A DNA stretch of 64,000 nucleotides from Allomesorhizobium camelthorni (GTDB taxonomy: Bacteria; Pseudomonadota; Alphaproteobacteria; Rhizobiales; Rhizobiaceae), in contig NZ_JAAKZF010000005.1 of NCBI RefSeq assembly GCF_011045125.1, forward strand, positions 62,001-126,000, in the 5' to 3' direction. Each line of letters opens with the position of its first letter. Position 1 is the first letter of the stretch. Positions 62,625 through 64,000 of this stretch are shown here, in pieces. The position numbers and the translations under genes are program-made. A model generated the notes under the pieces. It did no database searches and was not told the DNA's origin. It worked only from the letters and a program-made list of their open reading frames with translations.

Positions 62625-63013
62625 AGTTTCTGCTGGACAGCAATGCGGTTATCGCACTGCTGAAAGGGCATCCCGGTTTTCTTTCACGGATTCGGCAACA
62701 CGCGCCGCAGGATTTCGCGATCCCTGCCATCGTTGCGCACGAGCTGTTTTACGGAGCTTACAAAGGGCAACGCACCGCCGAGAATCTTGCGCGCATCGAG
62801 GCTTTGCAGTTCGAGGTTCTGGAGTTCGATCGCGAAGACGCCCGCCAGGCTGGTGAATTGCGTGCGCATCTCTCAGCCGCGGGTACGCCGATCGGACCAT
62901 ATGATGTCCTGATCGCCGGGCAGGCGTTATCCCGAGAAATGATCCTTGTTACGCACAACACCCGCGAGTTTCATCGCGTGCCGGATCTTCGCGTCGAAGA
63001 CTGGGAAATCTGA
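62621..63013 (+). CDS. vapC: VapC-type PIN-domain ribonuclease toxin
   Basis: The product is 130 aa. The acidic metal site is seen at Asp6 (FLLDSNAVIALLKG), Glu41 (VAHELFYGAYK) and the Asp in GPYDVLIAGQAL, followed by THNTREF. It cleaves RNA, often initiator tRNA or rRNA, when free of VapB. The start overlaps the vapB stop. Confidence 0.9.
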   Translation: MKFLLDSNAVIALLKGHPGFLSRIRQHAPQDFAIPAIVAHELFYGAYKGQRTAENLARIEALQFEVLEFDREDARQAGELRAHLSAAGTPIGPYDVLIAGQALSREMILVTHNTREFHRVPDLRVEDWEI

Positions 63014-63240
63014 ACGCGCCAAACTGAGCCCCATTCACCCCTTCTTCACACAGCTTGCCAACACCTTGCACCCGGTCGCAAAGCGATAACCATGCCCCGG
63101 ATCAGCAAAATTTAACCGACTTTCTTAAGCGCGGCGGTAAGGTCCCGCGGCGTAGGCTTCTTCCCATAACGAGACCGGGAAAACCGGTTCGGAGAGACCG
63201 GAAACCGGCTCTCAGGAGTAACAGGAAGAAGGCGCACTCA

Positions 63241-63810
63241 ATGAGCACCGGACTGAAGCCAGTCTGGGCGGGACGCAACATGCGTCTCGACCCGTTTCGT
63301 CTGCCGCAGATGGTCAGCTACGCGACCCGCGGCGCCTATGGCGATGTGACCTTCACCATCGATCATCGCGGCGCGGTGCTGCGGCGCATCCTCGAAATGA
63401 GCGGTCTGCCGGTGACGGTGGCGCTGCCGGCCAACGCCTTCCGCGGCGTCGCGGCGAGGGCGCTGGAGGACGAGCACGGCACGGTGACCGTGACGCTGGA
63501 GCTGCTGCACAACGATCCGATGCTGTCGGTGCCGCTGCTGGTCGCCGACGATCTCGACGATGTGGCGGCCGACTGGCGCGCCTGGGCCGACGCCTATCGC
63601 CTGCCGATGCTGCTGATCGAGGCCGACGGCGTTGCCCGCACGCTGGAGGAATCGCTCGGCGCCGCCATCAAGGCGCTGCCGCCGCAGGAGCGCCGCAAGG
63701 GCCGTGTCACGCCGACGCGCCGGCCGCGCTTCCTCGCTCGGCGCAAGGCCGGCAATCTCGGCCTGAGGTTGGTCATCGACGGCGCGGAAATCATCGCGCG
63801 CGACGATTAG
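63241..63810 (+). CDS. DUF6101-like protein, 189 aa
   Basis: The ATG at 63241 starts MSTGLKPVWAGRNMRLDPF, with AGGAAGAAGG upstream. The protein is soluble, ends in an Arg-rich region (RRKGRVTPTRRPRFLARR) and matches a family of unknown function that I associate with rhizobia, usually next to ubiA. The 227-bp gap before it holds no gene I can support. Confidence 0.7.
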   Translation: MSTGLKPVWAGRNMRLDPFRLPQMVSYATRGAYGDVTFTIDHRGAVLRRILEMSGLPVTVALPANAFRGVAARALEDEHGTVTVTLELLHNDPMLSVPLLVADDLDDVAADWRAWADAYRLPMLLIEADGVARTLEESLGAAIKALPPQERRKGRVTPTRRPRFLARRKAGNLGLRLVIDGAEIIARDD

Positions 63811-63819
63811 CTTTTTTCC

Positions 63820-63862
63820 GCATGATCTTATCCGAAAAGTCTGCAACTTTTCGGGATCATGC
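63820..63862. repeat. 43-bp interrupted palindrome between two convergent genes
   Basis: GCATGATC...CCGAAAAGT pairs with ACTTTTCGG-GATCATGC around a 5-nt loop with a short bulge. The motif CATGATC...TTTTCGG is a common rhizobial intergenic repeat. It lies exactly between the DUF6101 and ubiA stops and could end both transcripts. Confidence 0.75.
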
Positions 63863-64000
63863 TTAGAGCATCGGCTTCAGCGCCATCCAGGCGCCGCCGG
63901 CGACGAGCCCGAGGAAGATCAGCCAGCCGACGACCTTGTTCGAATGGAACAGCCTCAGGCATTGCGCCGGATTGTCGATGTCGAGCACGTAGACTTGGCG
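63863..64000 (-). CDS. ubiA: 4-hydroxybenzoate polyprenyltransferase UbiA (C-terminal end)
   Basis: Only the last 45 residues are in the window. Read leftwards, they give VYVLDIDNPAQCLRLFHSNK and then a membrane helix (VVGWLIFLGLVAGGAWMAL), as in rhizobial UbiA. UbiA attaches the polyprenyl chain made by the IspB product to 4-hydroxybenzoate in ubiquinone synthesis. The gene continues past the right edge. Confidence 0.82.
   Translation of the reverse strand, partial: RQVYVLDIDNPAQCLRLFHSNKVVGWLIFLGLVAGGAWMALKPML

Noticed and set aside
1-64000. tRNA or rRNA genes
   Set aside because: No cloverleaf-like sequence with a T-loop GGTTCRANYCC box or conserved rRNA segment was noticed by eye; a dedicated scan (tRNAscan-SE, Infernal) would settle it.

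Overview
The window is GC-rich, densely coding DNA from an alphaproteobacterium of the order Hyphomicrobiales (Rhizobiales), most like Mesorhizobium or a close relative. Indicators are a BacA transporter, the order rnhB / radical SAM / VOC, the F0 set atpI-B-E-F'-F with a duplicated b subunit, ubiA next to a DUF6101 gene, and abundant GC-rich palindromic repeats of a kind I associate with Mesorhizobium. No rRNA, tRNA, transposase, integrase or CRISPR array was seen.

Layout. (1) 1-12.0 kb: assimilatory nitrate module: nasT (partial), nasS, a sigma-54 promoter with a NasT-type antitermination leader, nrtA-nrtB-nrtC (two fused ATPases), nirB, nirD, nasA. (2) 12.1-18.2 kb: a GlxA-type regulator followed by a catabolic-looking set: M24 (DddP-like) hydrolase, cysteine hydrolase, an orphan Tat-exported solute-binding protein and an alpha/beta hydrolase. 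A broken DUF1349 gene closes it. (3) 18.6-23.5 kb: COG4091 SAF-domain dehydrogenase plus E1-alpha, E1-beta and E2 of a 2-oxoacid dehydrogenase, without an E3 gene. (4) 23.7-32.1 kb: HAD phosphatase, an unknown gene, and a complete glucitol-type PTS (srlM, srlA, srlE, srlB, HPr-EI fusion), an unknown gene and a SorC-type regulator. (5) 32.1-37.8 kb: LysR regulator, a small ORF, a frameshifted MFS transporter, bacA, a polysaccharide deacetylase and nnrU. (6) 37.9-64 kb: mostly housekeeping genes (der, cell-wall hydrolase, atp F0 genes, rnhB, moaB, ispE, sppA, a polyprenyl synthase, a TPR/LysM protein, glyQ, glyS, sua5, an FAD oxidase) with a vapBC pair and the 3' end of ubiA.

The most unusual feature is a family of about 44-nt self-complementary modules, usually found as inverted pairs. 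They lie between genes and also in frame inside conserved genes: nasA, the E2 gene (both linkers), ispE, and glyS (three times). The inserted DNA is read through and mostly encodes the same short peptides, such as ISPLEGEM and ISPSRGEI. This resembles the Rickettsia palindromic elements.

How the genes work together: regions 3 and 4 may form one carbon-catabolic unit. A polyol-type PTS is unusual in this group, no sorbitol-6-phosphate dehydrogenase is present, and the two operons share an upstream TTGACA plus GGAA...ATGTTC motif. Nitrate assimilation looks controlled at two levels: sigma-54/NtrC at initiation and NasS-NasT at a leader terminator.
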